NCBI GenBank assembly: GCA_030157785.1
Contig: JAOAUC010000014.1
Location: 20,452 to 84,451 of the forward strand
Length of the DNA stretch: 64,000 nt
Origin: Zoogloea oleivorans
Lineage (GTDB): Bacteria; Pseudomonadota; Gammaproteobacteria; Burkholderiales; Rhodocyclaceae
Reading direction: 5' to 3'
The notes below the pieces were generated by a model. The model had not been told where the DNA came from and ran no database searches. It saw only the letters and a program-made list of their open reading frames with translations. How positions within the stretch are numbered: position 1 is the stretch's first letter; the number at the start of each line of letters is the position of its first letter. Position numbers and translations under genes: made by a program. This document shows, one piece after another, positions 63,657-64,000 of the stretch.

Positions 63657-63746
63657 ATTGAGTGATGGCGCTACCCACGGAAAATAAACTTACCGAAACA
63701 ATTTTCTGTTTGGGGCTTGGCAGGATGTACTTTTGTGCTTACTATT

Positions 63747-63770
63747 AAAAAACGAACACGACGGTTTGTT
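63747..63770. promoter_or_regulatory. Putative operator site h (AAAAAAC-N10-GTTTGTT)
   Basis: 24-bp dyad between the thiolase operon and the PntA-like gene. Confidence 0.6.
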
Positions 63771-63844
63771 TTGTTTGTGTGCGGAAGGTGTGTCTCCCTG
63801 CTAGTAAGCGTAATCCTCTCCCTCAGCGCTTATGGGCATTTTCT

Positions 63845-63904
63845 CCAGGTCGCTCGCGCCATGCGGCGACCTGGATCTTTCTCCCAGGAGAAGGGGGCGA
63901 CCTG
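63845..63904 (+). promoter_or_regulatory. Possible structured leader with competing hairpins
   Basis: CCAGGTCGC...GCGACCTGG perfect 9-bp stem, TTCTCC-CA-GGAGAA stem, and second GGCGACCTG arm. Confidence 0.4.
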
Positions 63905-63944
63905 ATCAAGAGGGGAATGTCGCTAATCACAAGAGAACCCGCCA

Positions 63945-64000
63945 GATGTCCCTGACCATCGGAATAGCAGCAGAAACCCTGCCCGGAGAGCGGCGCCTGC
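63945..64000 (+). CDS. NAD(P) transhydrogenase alpha subunit-like, N-terminal fragment cut by window edge
   Basis: MSLTIGIAAETLPGERRL resembles PntA N-terminus; only 18 residues visible. Confidence 0.55.

Overview
This 64-kb, GC-rich window looks like a catabolic gene region from a proteobacterium, probably a betaproteobacterium (inference from gene content only). No rRNA, tRNA, CRISPR array or transposase was recognised. The left arm (1-17.8 kb) carries NADPH oxidoreductases, SDRs, two Rieske oxygenases, four NTF2/SnoaL-like proteins, two 3-ketosteroid-dehydrogenase-like flavoproteins (one with a Tat signal and a c-type cytochrome partner), a GMC oxidoreductase, an OYE and a frameshifted P450. 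The middle (17.8-37.7 kb) carries a diguanylate cyclase, LysR/MFS pair, RND efflux operon with two-component system, RluA-type synthase, an internally deleted DctA-like gene, a DctP/hybrid-kinase pair and a TPR protein. The right arm (37.8-64 kb) carries two paralogous Rieske oxygenases, an E1alpha/E1beta/lipoyl/E2 set, a DUF35 + SCP2/Ltp2-like thiolase module with two acyl-CoA dehydrogenases, a CoA ligase and a Rieske reductase, an embedded McrBC system, beta-oxidation genes and the start of a PntA-like gene. The strongest unexplained signal is a 24-bp dyad, AACAAAC-N10-GTTTKKT, found by eye at seven intergenic places plus one half-site, nearly all next to starts of catabolic operons; it looks like the operator of one undescribed regulon. 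Other notable points are a DctA-like gene with three apparently in-frame internal deletions, a P450 frameshifted into its downstream neighbour, a split E2 enzyme and several gene remnants. All family calls come from reading translated motifs; no database search was run.
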